From Nostoc sp. FACHB-892 (GTDB taxonomy: Bacteria > Cyanobacteriota > Cyanobacteriia > Cyanobacteriales > Nostocaceae), in the NCBI RefSeq assembly GCF_014698795.1, contig NZ_JACJTR010000001.1, positions 310,001-374,000 on the forward strand: a stretch of DNA of 64,000 nucleotides. Reading direction: 5' to 3'. This document shows, piece after piece, positions 24,485-33,686 of the stretch. A program made the translations under genes and the position numbers. The notes below the pieces were generated by a model. The model ran no database searches, had not been told where the DNA came from, and was given only the letters and a program-made list of their open reading frames with translations. Within the stretch, counting starts at the first letter, position 1. The number at the start of each line of letters is the position of its first letter.

Positions 24485-25999
24485 ATGCACACACTTGGCA
24501 ACACAACTCCATCATCAAGCTACATCTTAGCGCTGGACTTAGGGACGACAGGCAACCGCGCTTTTGTGTTTAACGCAGACGGCAAGATTGTTGGTCAGGC
24601 GTACAAAGAACTAACTCAGTATTATCCTCAGCCCGGATGGTTGGAACATGATCCTCAACAAATCTGGGAAGATACGTCTTGGGTGATGCAAACCGCCATT
24701 AAGAATGCCCAGATTGCTCAATCAGCGATCGCAGCCTTGGGGCTAACTGTACAGCGTGAAACCTGTTTGATTTGGGACAAAACCACTGGTAAACCACTCC
24801 ATAGAGCGATTGTCTGGCAAGATCGCCGCACTGCTCCCCTTTGCCACCAATTACAAGAGCAAGGCTATGCTAATGAAATTTACGATCGCACCGGATTAAT
24901 CATTGATGCCTACTTTTCTGCTACCAAGCTCAGGTGGCTATTAGACAAGTTTCCAGATGTTGACCTGAACAATATTTTAGTAGGTACTATTGATACCTGG
25001 GTGCTGTGGAACCTCACAGGTGGGAAAGTCCATGCTACTGACCACAGCAACGCCAGCCGGACAATGTTGATGAATCTCAAAACCTGTGAGTGGGATGAGA
25101 AATTACTGGAACTATTTCAGATTCCGGCGCATATTTTGCCCCACATTCAGCCTAGTTTAGGAGTATTTGGAGTTACTGATACTACTTTGTTGGGCGCTGA
25201 AATTCCCATTACTGCCATCTTGGGAGATCAACAAGCTGCTCTATTAGGTCATGGCTGCGATCGCCCCGGTTTGATTAAATGTACTTACGGAACTGGTAGC
25301 TTTTTAGTAGCTCACACAGGCGAGCAAATTGTGCGTTCGCACCATCAACTTATATCCACGGTGGCATGGACACAAGCAAATTCCAGGGGAACTTTAGATA
25401 TAGGCTATGCCTTAGAAGGGAGTATGTTTACTAGTGGAGCTTGTATTCAATGGTTACGCGATCGCCTGAAGCTGATTAAAACTGCTGCTGAAAGTGAAAC
25501 GATGGCAAATCAAGTAACAGATAATGGCGGAGTCTACTTTGTGCCTGCATTTAGTGGGCTAGGCGCACCCTATTGGGATATGAGTGCTAGGGGAGCCTTT
25601 TTCGGCATTACCGCCAGTGTACAACCAGAGCATCTAGTACGCGCCGTATTGGAAGCGATCGCTTATCAAGTTGTGGAAGTGGTGCAAGCAATTAATGCAT
25701 CTAGCAGTACTCCAGTTGGTCGATTAACCGTAGATGGTGGTGCTTGCGAGAATAATTTTCTAATGCAGTTCCAAGCTGATGTATTAGGTATTCCAGTTGA
25801 ACGGCCGATAATGCGCGATACGACCGTTCAGGGGGCAGCATTTGCAGCAGGTTTAGCTATAGGATTTTGGGAGAACTATGAAGCGCTCGTGCAACAACGG
25901 CAAATTGAACGTGTGTTTGAGCCGAGGAGCGATCACCCATTGTCCAACTTTGCTACTTGGCAAAAGGCAGTGAAACGCACTCTCGCTTGGGGGGAGTAA
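24485..25999 (+). CDS. glpK: glycerol kinase
   Basis: Phosphorylates glycerol to glycerol-3-phosphate in the cytoplasm. A FGGY-family kinase of 504 residues: LALDLGTTGNRAFVF (phosphate-binding loop) at the N-terminus, GLTVQRET and WQDRRT of the glycerol site, FSATKLRWLLD, the CTYGTGSFL loop and GLGAPYWD...ARGAFFGIT. C-terminal VDGGACENNFLMQFQADVLG is the FGGY signature 2. I choose the ATG at 24485; the longer frame from 24449 would add 12 basic residues not typical of the family. It follows the PAS-Crp regulator, which may control it. Confidence 0.93.
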   Translation: MHTLGNTTPSSSYILALDLGTTGNRAFVFNADGKIVGQAYKELTQYYPQPGWLEHDPQQIWEDTSWVMQTAIKNAQIAQSAIAALGLTVQRETCLIWDKTTGKPLHRAIVWQDRRTAPLCHQLQEQGYANEIYDRTGLIIDAYFSATKLRWLLDKFPDVDLNNILVGTIDTWVLWNLTGGKVHATDHSNASRTMLMNLKTCEWDEKLLELFQIPAHILPHIQPSLGVFGVTDTTLLGAEIPITAILGDQQAALLGHGCDRPGLIKCTYGTGSFLVAHTGEQIVRSHHQLISTVAWTQANSRGTLDIGYALEGSMFTSGACIQWLRDRLKLIKTAAESETMANQVTDNGGVYFVPAFSGLGAPYWDMSARGAFFGITASVQPEHLVRAVLEAIAYQVVEVVQAINASSSTPVGRLTVDGGACENNFLMQFQADVLGIPVERPIMRDTTVQGAAFAAGLAIGFWENYEALVQQRQIERVFEPRSDHPLSNFATWQKAVKRTLAWGE

Positions 26000-26075
26000 G
26001 GGAATTGTAAATAAAAAAATATCCTATCGCTTTAAGTGCAGGGGGGAGGGAAAGTCATAGTGAAGTTCAGAAATT

Positions 26076-26103
26076 GGATAATTTATTTTTCGGAGTTCCC
26101 TAA
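26076..26103. repeat. short interspersed repeat, copy A
   Basis: GGATAATTTATTTTTCGGAG followed by TTCCCTAA, almost identical to the sequence at 45782-45810. It sits immediately 3' of the MFS gene, in the convergent space after glpK. Probably the end of a dispersed repeat or IS remnant. Confidence 0.6.
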
Positions 26104-26107
26104 ATGC

Positions 26108-27394
26108 TTACTGCTCAGGCAAGGCTTTAACTGAATGGTTAGTAAAATTTTGTTCCAGATAGCGTGGATCGGTTACTCCTAAGTGCAAAACAAGTGCTGT
26201 AATTAATCCACCTATAGCTGCTACTAAGAAAGCAGTTTTATAGTCAATATTGTCCACTATCCATCCACCTAAAAGGGGAGCCAGGATCGTGGCAGGGGCG
26301 ACAAGAGTATTGCCAAGACCAATATAAGCTGGTCGTTGGCGCTGGTTACCAAACTCTAAGGTCATTACCGCAGCAATATTTTGCAGAGCGCTCATACCTA
26401 TACCCGCTCCTATAAACACCAAGTAAAAAGAGTTTACATTGGGTGCTAGCCCAGCTAGAACCGAACTGAACGCACAAATAATAGAACCAGCCTCCAAAAC
26501 TAACTTATTACCCCAGCGATCGCCTACCCAACCCAAAACCAATCCAGCAATAGTTTGCGTTAACATCAGCAGACCAGTAATTAATCCAATAGATTCTTCT
26601 CCCATCCCATGTTTGTGTACGGCATAAAGTGTATAAAAGGGAAGTGGCATTAATGCTAATTGTGAAAGCATACGTGTAATCACAAAGCAACGGAAATTCT
26701 TATCGCACCGGAGAATCACACTAAGACTGGCCCAAAATTCACTTCTAGTTCCAATGGTAGATAATGAGTTGCTTACTGGCTCTCGCGTTCTAGACATAAA
26801 AAACCAAGATAGAGCCATCGCAACGCTAGCACACAAAAAACAGAGAGCAAAGTTAAATGGCTGGGCAATTTGCTTAAGCAGTAAACCAGCTATCAAAGCA
26901 CCAAAAATGCTCATCAGATTAGCAGCCGCCGATAAAGCACCGTAAAAAATACCAAGCCTTCCGGGGGGAATAATTTTACCAACCATGCTTTGCCAAGCAG
27001 TAGCACTTAATCCGCCACCTAGTCCCTGCCAAATGAGTATGGCAAATGTTAGATATAAAAGAATTTGGCTATTGAGTTGTAGCTGTAACAAAGCAACCAG
27101 TGCTAAACCGAAAAAAGGAAATCTCTGGTGAATTGTCAACCACATTACAGTTGGTTTGTAATACTGTAGTCGAGCTATTTTTTCAGCTGTTAATAGCTGA
27201 GGTAGTTGCCAGCCTAAACGCGGAATAGCTGGGATCAAACCGATGAGCAATGCAGAATGGGTAAAACCGCTAACAAATAGAGGAATAATTGTGATATAGG
27301 AGGCAAAACCAGTTGCCAAACCAAAAAATGCACTTTCAGTAATATTGACAGTCAAGTTATGGCGAAGGTCTTTTGGAATTTGAGAATTAAGCAT
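26108..27394 (-). CDS. MFS transporter
   Basis: A 428-residue major facilitator superfamily transporter with about 12 membrane helices in two bundles of six. Between helices 2 and 3 there is a degenerate loop-2/3 motif, and GWVGDRWGNKLVLEAG in the second half is the repeated MFS motif A-like loop. The central loop (about residues 198-215, SRTREPVSNSLSTIG) is short. The N-terminal segment MLNSQIPKDLRHNLTVN is cytoplasmic. The substrate cannot be inferred. It converges with glpK and has its own upstream space. Confidence 0.88.
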   Translation of the reverse strand: MLNSQIPKDLRHNLTVNITESAFFGLATGFASYITIIPLFVSGFTHSALLIGLIPAIPRLGWQLPQLLTAEKIARLQYYKPTVMWLTIHQRFPFFGLALVALLQLQLNSQILLYLTFAILIWQGLGGGLSATAWQSMVGKIIPPGRLGIFYGALSAAANLMSIFGALIAGLLLKQIAQPFNFALCFLCASVAMALSWFFMSRTREPVSNSLSTIGTRSEFWASLSVILRCDKNFRCFVITRMLSQLALMPLPFYTLYAVHKHGMGEESIGLITGLLMLTQTIAGLVLGWVGDRWGNKLVLEAGSIICAFSSVLAGLAPNVNSFYLVFIGAGIGMSALQNIAAVMTLEFGNQRQRPAYIGLGNTLVAPATILAPLLGGWIVDNIDYKTAFLVAAIGGLITALVLHLGVTDPRYLEQNFTNHSVKALPEQ

Positions 27395-28429
27395 TTTTTA
27401 TAGATATTGCAAATGTAAATAAGTAATTTTTTGCACGTCAAAATCTGGCTTTTTTCAAGCCACATTCAGATAATTCAAAATTTGAAAAATAACGCTGTGA
27501 GGAATCAATCCCCTAGTCTGACGAGCGATAAATGCTTCTGTAATTTATTGCCCTTCTTCGTCAGACTCTGTCGGAATCGTGTTTCCCTAGAATAGGAGAA
27601 TGACCGTGATAAACCTTAATTGAGCGAGAGCTTGACATCGCCAAGCAAATAGCGCTTATTACCACCCACATACGCAGATTTACATAGCTTTATACTTTTA
27701 GATTTTCTATTTTTTTACTCACTGGTGATTTGAGAAAGTTTGGGCAGCATTTTAAACCGATTTATATTCTTTTTTAGGCGCTTAGTTAAGTGGTAAGTAC
27801 CGAACAAAAACCTGAGTTGCTTCCATAGATAGTTCCCAGATGTGACACTTAAATTATCATTAGAGAATATTTTTATAAAAAAAGCCTAAACTATGCGTTT
27901 GCAATATTTTTGGTAATTTACGCTCCAACAACTTGGAACAAATTCTATGCCGTGTGTAACTTTGCCTCAAACCCAACCCCAACCCCTACCTTTTCTACGA
28001 GAGACTGCGCCAGCGGAAGGGTAGCAAGAATCAAAGCCTCTCAGAAGTGAGAGAGGAGAGATTTAATGTTGACGCAGCACTTATGCAAGCGATCGCAAAA
28101 CATAGAAAGCGATAAGATACTGGTGTATAAACTTAGGTATGCTTAGAAAGTGTGACTCCTCAGTGTTAAATCTGCGGAGTTTTTTAATAGGTAATTATCT
28201 TCTTTTTTCTCGCTCCAGAAATTAAGGGATTGAAGCCATCCTTTTTCTGCATAGGGCAAGAGTCATTTCAAGCCTTTTTGAAAATCTTTCAGAAGGTGTA
28301 AACAGTTGCGAGTCAGAGTTACCCACAACTATTGCGTGGTAAGTTTGATTTGGAGTGTAAATTCCCATCTTAAAGTTTGATAACTGATAGCTGTTTTAAA
28401 TACCACTGACATCTAAGGATGCTGAACGC
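27395..28429. other. gene-free region before argC
   Basis: No protein gene. An inverted repeat (AGTCTGACGA near 27515 and TCGTCAGACT near 27560) could make a 10-bp stem. A repeat-like stretch occurs near 27990-28060, and a terminator hairpin lies at 28155-28185. The last 200 bases probably carry the argC promoter. Confidence 0.55.
28155..28185 (+). terminator. intrinsic terminator of an unknown transcript
   Basis: ACTCCTCAG (28155-28163) pairs with CTGCGGAGT (28172-28180), with one mismatch in nine, and is followed at once by TTTTTT. It is oriented for a plus-strand transcript, but the nearest plus-strand gene (glpK) is more than 2 kb upstream. A short RNA ending here is a plausible explanation. 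Confidence 0.6.
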
Positions 28430-29404
28430 ATGATTGCTAAACCTAAGATTTTCATTGATGGCGAATCAGGAACCACAGGTTTACAAATTTACTCACGTCT
28501 CAATCAACGGGATGATATCGAGTTAGTTAGCATTGAGGCATCTAAACGTAAGGATGCAAGTGAGCGAGCTAAACTAATCAATGCCGTCGATGTTGTTATT
28601 CTCTGTCTACCTGATGATGCAGCCCACGAAGCTGTTAGCTTAGTAAGTAGTACTACGGTTAAAATCCTTGATGCTAGTAGTGCCCATCGCACAGCTAATG
28701 GCTGGGTATATGGTTTTCCTGAACTAAATCCAGAACAGCGAAAGAAAATTGCCAGCGCGCAGTTTGTCAGCAATCCAGGCTGTTATCCCACAGGATTTTT
28801 AGCCTGTATCCGTCCGTTGATTGCCAAGGGACTTTTAAAGAGTAATTTTCCGATCACCGTTAACGCAGTGTCAGGTTATTCTGGTGGCGGAAAGAATCTG
28901 ATCAAACAATACCACACCTTCCACGAACAGGAAGCTGGAACAGAGTCACTCTATCCTTATGGCATCTACGGTTTGCAGTTTGGACATAAGCACGTCAAGG
29001 AAATGCATTATTACTCAGAGTTAGCATCGCCGCCGTTATTCGTACCGGCTGTAGGGGATTTTGAACAAGGAATGCTGGTTCAGGTGCCTTTGCCTCTGGG
29101 GAGTTTGGATAATCCACCATCAGGTGAGGTTATTCATCAAACAATTGTTAACTACTACCAAAGTGAAAAATTTGTCCAGGTTGCTCCATACCAAGATTTT
29201 ACTCTGCTGCGAGACGGAATATTTTTGGATGCGATCGCAATGAACGGCACCAATATTGTTCAGGTTTTTGTATTCGCCAATGACACTACCAAAGAAGCGT
29301 TGCTAGTTGCTCGTCTCGACAACTTAGGCAAAGGCGCATCAGGAGCTGCAATCCAAAACTTAAACATCATGCTAGGCTTTCCAGAAGAGTTGGGATTGTT
29401 ATGA
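28430..29404 (+). CDS. argC: N-acetyl-gamma-glutamyl-phosphate reductase, type 2
   Basis: Arginine biosynthesis enzyme, NADPH-dependent reduction of N-acetyl-glutamyl-phosphate. The 324-residue length and sequence (IFIDGESGTTGLQIYSRL at the Rossmann start, DASSAHR, YGFPEL, catalytic Cys in NPGCYPTG near residue 117, VNAVSGYSGGGK) fit the shorter type 2 ArgC group (TIGR01851-like). Most cyanobacterial ArgC proteins are the longer type 1, so this may be a second copy. It stands alone. RBS AAGGA (28414-28418 region) precedes the ATG. Confidence 0.93.
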   Translation: MIAKPKIFIDGESGTTGLQIYSRLNQRDDIELVSIEASKRKDASERAKLINAVDVVILCLPDDAAHEAVSLVSSTTVKILDASSAHRTANGWVYGFPELNPEQRKKIASAQFVSNPGCYPTGFLACIRPLIAKGLLKSNFPITVNAVSGYSGGGKNLIKQYHTFHEQEAGTESLYPYGIYGLQFGHKHVKEMHYYSELASPPLFVPAVGDFEQGMLVQVPLPLGSLDNPPSGEVIHQTIVNYYQSEKFVQVAPYQDFTLLRDGIFLDAIAMNGTNIVQVFVFANDTTKEALLVARLDNLGKGASGAAIQNLNIMLGFPEELGLL

Positions 29405-30199
29405 AAGAGCGTTAAGCATACGGAAAAGAGAGTAGAACTTTTACCATGACTTAGCAATGAGTGCGTTTCATTTTGGTAGGTGTATCATTAATTTCCAAAC
29501 CAAAGTTGCTGCTTTTCGGATTCTTTAAAAGATTTTTTTGCAATGGGAATTTTCAAAGATATGTGACTATTTGAATGTATCCATCATTTTTTTAAAGACA
29601 CTGCACTTTGAAAGATTAAAACACTCTTACTGTTACCATTTAGGTTACTTTTGTTGTAAACAAGCTAAATGTCATCAGCCATCGCTCATCAAATTGTGGT
29701 AAAAAAGCAAGCATGATGGAGCGATCGCAATTCACTCAATCTCAGGTGAAGACACTGAGTTTGTGATTACCCAACCCTTTCAAGGTGACTCCAAAAAGCT
29801 CTTTTGTCTCTCTTCTCTCTGTGCCCTCTGCGTCTCTGTGGTTCAATAAATTACTTTCTCAGCGTTCCAAGCAAAGAGAGCGCTGAGAAAAAACAATCTT
29901 ATTTTACGAATCCAGTGAACTTTTTCCGCTTCAGTTTAGCTAAATGCTTTTTAGTAACACCAACTTTAGTAAATCAAGACCAGTTAGGCATTGCAGGCAG
30001 TGATTTGTGTGTAATAAAGCTTGTACAATTGTCAAGGCGGTTTTTCCTGCCAGAATACTTCTTAGGTGTAAGATTTATCGACAGCAAAATTTTTATACTT
30101 TGTGTTTTTCCATCCTTCACTTGTGGCAAAAATGCCCCAAGTTAGTAGCTCATATCTTGCAATAGATAACTTTTACCCTTATGACTGGAGAGCAAAATC
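29405..30199. other. gene-free region with repeat copy and hairpin
   Basis: No convincing gene. A CTCTGTGCCCTCTGCGTCTC-type repeat (about 29817-29850) is related to those at 35196-35226, 54271-54296 and 55757-55782. TTTCTCAGCG (29855-29864) and CGCTGAGAAA (29881-29890) form a 10-bp perfect stem. The ORF 29804-30145 begins in this repeat and shows no coding character. Confidence 0.55.
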
Positions 30200-30841
30200 T
30201 TGGGAATAGAACTACGCAGTTTCGTATTTCTCGACAGCCTGCAACCTCAACATGCAGCATATATGGGAACAGTAGCCCAAGGCTTCTTACCATTACCAGG
30301 GGATACATCACTGTGGATTGAAATCTCTCCTGGTATCGAAATTAATAAAATTACGGATGTAGCCCTTAAAGCTGCTTCTGTCCGTCCGGGAGTTCAGGTA
30401 GTTGAACGACTGTACGGACTATTGGAAGTTCATTCTAGCTCCCAAGGGGAAACGCGAGCTGCTGGGCAAGCCATTTTGGCTGCATTGGGAGTCCGAAAAG
30501 ACGAATGTCTCAAACCGCGTGTTGTTTCTAGCCAAATTATCCGCAACATCGATGCTTACCAAACACAACTTATTAATCGAACGCGACGGGGGCAGCTACT
30601 ACTAGCAGGGCAAACGCTGTATGTATTAGAAGTAGAGCCTGCTGCTTACGCCGCACTGGCTGCAAATGAAGCTGAAAAAGCAGCATCGATAAACATCCTT
30701 GAGGTTCAAGCTGTAGGTAGCTTTGGAAGGCTTTACTTAGGTGGACATGAACGAGATATTCTAGCAGGTGCGGCGGGAGCATTAACGGCAATTGAAAGTG
30801 TAGCTGGTCGGGCAAATCCTCTAGGTATGCGTAAGGAGTAA
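30200..30841 (+). CDS. ccmP: CcmP-type tandem BMC-domain shell protein
   Basis: A 213-residue protein with two BMC (bacterial microcompartment) domains in tandem, about 1-105 and 106-205. It matches the carboxysome shell protein CcmP in length and N-terminus ([10 protein letters not shown], versus MGVELRSYVF-like in Synechococcus, from memory). CcmP forms double-layered trimers with a gated pore, thought to pass larger metabolites such as RuBP or 3PG. Start is TTG at 30200 with a GGAGAG ribosome-binding site seven bases upstream; no ATG in frame is suitable. The pentapeptide-repeat gene follows 10 bases later, so the two are an operon. Confidence 0.85.
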   Translation: MGIELRSFVFLDSLQPQHAAYMGTVAQGFLPLPGDTSLWIEISPGIEINKITDVALKAASVRPGVQVVERLYGLLEVHSSSQGETRAAGQAILAALGVRKDECLKPRVVSSQIIRNIDAYQTQLINRTRRGQLLLAGQTLYVLEVEPAAYAALAANEAEKAASINILEVQAVGSFGRLYLGGHERDILAGAAGALTAIESVAGRANPLGMRKE

Positions 30842-30851
30842 AGGAGAGAAA

Positions 30852-31658
30852 ATGGCAAATCGAGAGCATCTAACTTTACTCAAAGCAGGTGCAGTTACAT
30901 GGATTGAGTGGAGAAACAAACATCCTCAGATTGAACCAGACCTCAGCGCCGCAAATCTGCAAGGGGATAACCTCAGAGGCGCAAATCTCCAGCGGGTAAA
31001 TTTGAGAAAGGTGGATTTAGGTAATGCTTTACTCGTGCGAGCAAACCTCAGTGGTGCTGACCTCAGTAGTGCCAACCTCTACAAAGCCTTGCTCGTTGAA
31101 GCTAACTTGAGTGATGCTAACTTCAGTGTGGCTAACTTGAGTGGTGCTATACTTACGCAAGCAGATTTGAGTCATGCCAATTTGATTGGTGCTGACTTGA
31201 GTGAAGCGAATCTTAGAGGCGCTGCGATCGCTCATGCTAATCTAATTGGAACTGACTTAAGAGGCGCTAACCTAAGATATGCCGATTTAGGTGCAGCAAA
31301 ACTAATTCGGACTAATCTTTCCTTTGCCAACCTGATTGAAGCTAACTTGATTGCGGCTGACCTCAGCGAAGCTAGTTTGTACGAGGCGGAAGTGTTGGGG
31401 GCTTATCTTTATAAAACTGAACTGTACAAAGCTAATCTGAACAAAGCTCACCTTAGTGGTGCTTACCTTTTCCGGGCTAACTTAAGTGAAGCTGATTTGA
31501 GTCAAGCTGATTTGAGTTGGACTAACCTTAGAGGCGCGAATTTGGCAGGGGCGAATCTTAGAGGAGCTAACCTAAGAGGAGCCGATATTAGGGGAGCTAA
31601 CCTCAGCGGCGTAAATCTTCAGGAGGCAATTATGCCTGACGCTTTAAGGCACGATTAA
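30852..31658 (+). CDS. pentapeptide-repeat protein
   Basis: A 268-residue protein made almost wholly of A(D/N)LxX pentapeptide repeats from residue 35 to 262 (ANLSGADLSSANL, ANLRGADIRGANL and similar). They form a right-handed quadrilateral beta helix. The first 30 residues (MANREHLTLLKAGAVTWIEWRNKHPQ) form a non-repeat cap that is common in cyanobacterial members. No signal peptide. Function unknown. It is 10 bases downstream of ccmP. Tandem repeats may cause length variation between strains. Confidence 0.93.
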   Translation: MANREHLTLLKAGAVTWIEWRNKHPQIEPDLSAANLQGDNLRGANLQRVNLRKVDLGNALLVRANLSGADLSSANLYKALLVEANLSDANFSVANLSGAILTQADLSHANLIGADLSEANLRGAAIAHANLIGTDLRGANLRYADLGAAKLIRTNLSFANLIEANLIAADLSEASLYEAEVLGAYLYKTELYKANLNKAHLSGAYLFRANLSEADLSQADLSWTNLRGANLAGANLRGANLRGADIRGANLSGVNLQEAIMPDALRHD

Positions 31659-32151
31659 TTAACTAGAAAAATTAATTAACATTTAGATTCATTTGCTGGA
31701 GTTTAAACTAGTTAGCAGTGTAAAATCACTCGGCACTGTTGATTTAATTAGGTTAATTAAGCTTAAATTTAGCACTATGCATTTTGGGGCATTCTTTGCC
31801 AAAATAAGCTTTAGTACTTAAAAAAAGCATATAAAGTTAGAAATTAAAAATTTTACATTTTTAAGATTTGCTAAAGAAGTTGACGTAACCCTAAGCGTTA
31901 ATGATAATTAAGTAGTTACAAGTAAGTAGAAAAATAATTAAAATAAATGATTTTTTACAAACCTACTTAGCATTTGCATAATCAATTAACCAAATCAAAA
32001 TTAATATTTTCTAAGTAGTATTGGTATTAATTAGGTTAACAAATGCACCTGTATTTAAACTCGAAGTTTTAAATAATCTGCATTGAACTTATAAAAAGTT
32101 ATTTGACTGGGGCCGAAGTTAGGCATTAATTAGAAATTCAAGAAAAATAAT
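31659..32151. other. gene-free AT-rich spacer
   Basis: No gene is seen. TTAATTAAC (31656-31664 region) and TTAATTAA downstream can pair as a short AT-rich stem at the end of the pentapeptide gene. The right part probably holds the promoter for the RTX gene. Confidence 0.5.
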
Positions 32152-33498
32152 ATGGCAGTTATTTACGGCACTACATCTCCTGACACAAGAAATGGGACTT
32201 CGGGAGATGACACAATATATGGTTGGGCTAATAGTGGTAATGCCAATAGTTTGTCTGGTAACGATACCCTCAATGGTGCAGATGGTAATGATAATCTGTT
32301 TGGCGGGACGGGAAACGACAGTTTAATCGGTGGTCTTGGCAATGACACACTTAATGGCGGCTTGGGTGTCGACAGCTTAAATGGGGGAGTAGGCGACGAC
32401 ACTTACACCATTGACAGTGCTACCGACACCATTACAGAGGCTACTAATTCAGGCACAGATACCGTCCGGTCTTCTGTTGCCTACACACTAGGTGCCAATC
32501 TGGAGAACCTGATACTGACCGGAACTAGCCCTATCAACGGGACAGGTAACAGTTTTAATAACATAGTCTTTGGTAATACTGTTAACAACACTTTGAATGG
32601 CAGAGCAGGCAATGACACCCTAGATGGTAATTTGGGCAATGATACCCTCAATGGTGACGACGGTAATGATAGTTTACAGGGCGGGCCCGGCAATGACAGA
32701 CTCAATGGGGGGTCTGGAAACGATATCCTCATCGGTGTTTGGCCCGGTAGTCCACTCTCACCTGGATTAGGAGAGACTGACACCTTAATCGGTGGTGTTG
32801 GGCTAGATAGATTTATCCTTGGGGACGCTATAAATGTCTACTACGACGATAAAAACACTACCAATGCTGGTTTTGGGGACTTGGCTACTATTACTGACTT
32901 CAACACTAGTGAAGATCGAATAGAACTCAAAGGCTCCCCAAAAAACTACCGCTTGCAATCTGCTGGAACCACTACACAAATATTTTTAGACAAACCTGGA
33001 GCAGAGCCAAACGAGATCATTGGTATTGTGCAGAGGGTAGTAAACCTCAGACTTGATAGTGACGATTTCCTTTTCTATGAGCAAGAAAACGTTGGACAAG
33101 CTACAAACAATACACTAGCCAGCGCTCAAGGATTGGGTCCTTTATCATCAGGTTCAGACGTTAATCTTTCAGGTGAGTTAGTAACAGCTCAACCGGAGGA
33201 CAATCCCGATTTCGACTTTTTTACATTCTCTTTAGCAAATCAAGGAACTATCACTATTAGTGCGGCTACAACCGATGATACAGTTATTGGACTGTTTAAC
33301 AATACTGGGATTTTACTACAAAGTGACGACGATAGTGGCACTGACTTTGGGTCATTAATCACCGCTTCACTGGGTGCTGGAACTTACTCAATATCAATGA
33401 GTAAATATGCTTTCTTCCCTGAAAATGGCGGAACTTTCTCTGGCTCTAGTGATAGTAACCCTGCTCCTTATACGCTAAAAATCAGTTTGGCAACTTAA
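32152..33498 (+). CDS. RTX-repeat calcium-binding protein with PPC domain
   Basis: A 448-residue secreted-type protein. Two clusters of RTX nonapeptides (GGxGxDxLx): about residues 35-85 (GNDTLNGADGND, GGTGNDSLIGGLG) and 150-195. They bind Ca2+ after secretion. A linker (to about 330) holds IDFNTSEDRIEL-like sequence typical of RTX C-terminal parts (ITDFNTSEDRIEL). The last 115 residues are a PPC (bacterial pre-peptidase C-terminal) beta domain: DFDFFTFSLANQGTITIS ... YTLKISL. There is no Sec signal; type I secretion by an unlinked system is expected. Confidence 0.9.
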   Translation: MAVIYGTTSPDTRNGTSGDDTIYGWANSGNANSLSGNDTLNGADGNDNLFGGTGNDSLIGGLGNDTLNGGLGVDSLNGGVGDDTYTIDSATDTITEATNSGTDTVRSSVAYTLGANLENLILTGTSPINGTGNSFNNIVFGNTVNNTLNGRAGNDTLDGNLGNDTLNGDDGNDSLQGGPGNDRLNGGSGNDILIGVWPGSPLSPGLGETDTLIGGVGLDRFILGDAINVYYDDKNTTNAGFGDLATITDFNTSEDRIELKGSPKNYRLQSAGTTTQIFLDKPGAEPNEIIGIVQRVVNLRLDSDDFLFYEQENVGQATNNTLASAQGLGPLSSGSDVNLSGELVTAQPEDNPDFDFFTFSLANQGTITISAATTDDTVIGLFNNTGILLQSDDDSGTDFGSLITASLGAGTYSISMSKYAFFPENGGTFSGSSDSNPAPYTLKISLAT

Positions 33499-33686
33499 GA
33501 TAGTACTGCATTGTAAAGCTGATTTAAGTATACTTTTAGTGCTAGTTAAAGGGAGACAATTCTGTGCCCACCTTGCCTAAAAACAGAATATTTATAAGCT
33601 AGTACCCATTGATCATTTCACCCCATAATCTCTAAAACTGTTTCCTTTCTCAAGAAGATTTAGCAAAAAAATCATCTGATTATTTT

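Noticed and set aside
28100..28185. Yfr1 small RNA
   Set aside because: Only ACTCCTCA of the core is shared and it is paired in the hairpin rather than single-stranded; kept only as an unnamed small RNA candidate.
29804..30145. ORF of 113 codons on the plus strand
   Set aside because: Starts in a dispersed repeat; composition is random and no ribosome-binding site is seen.
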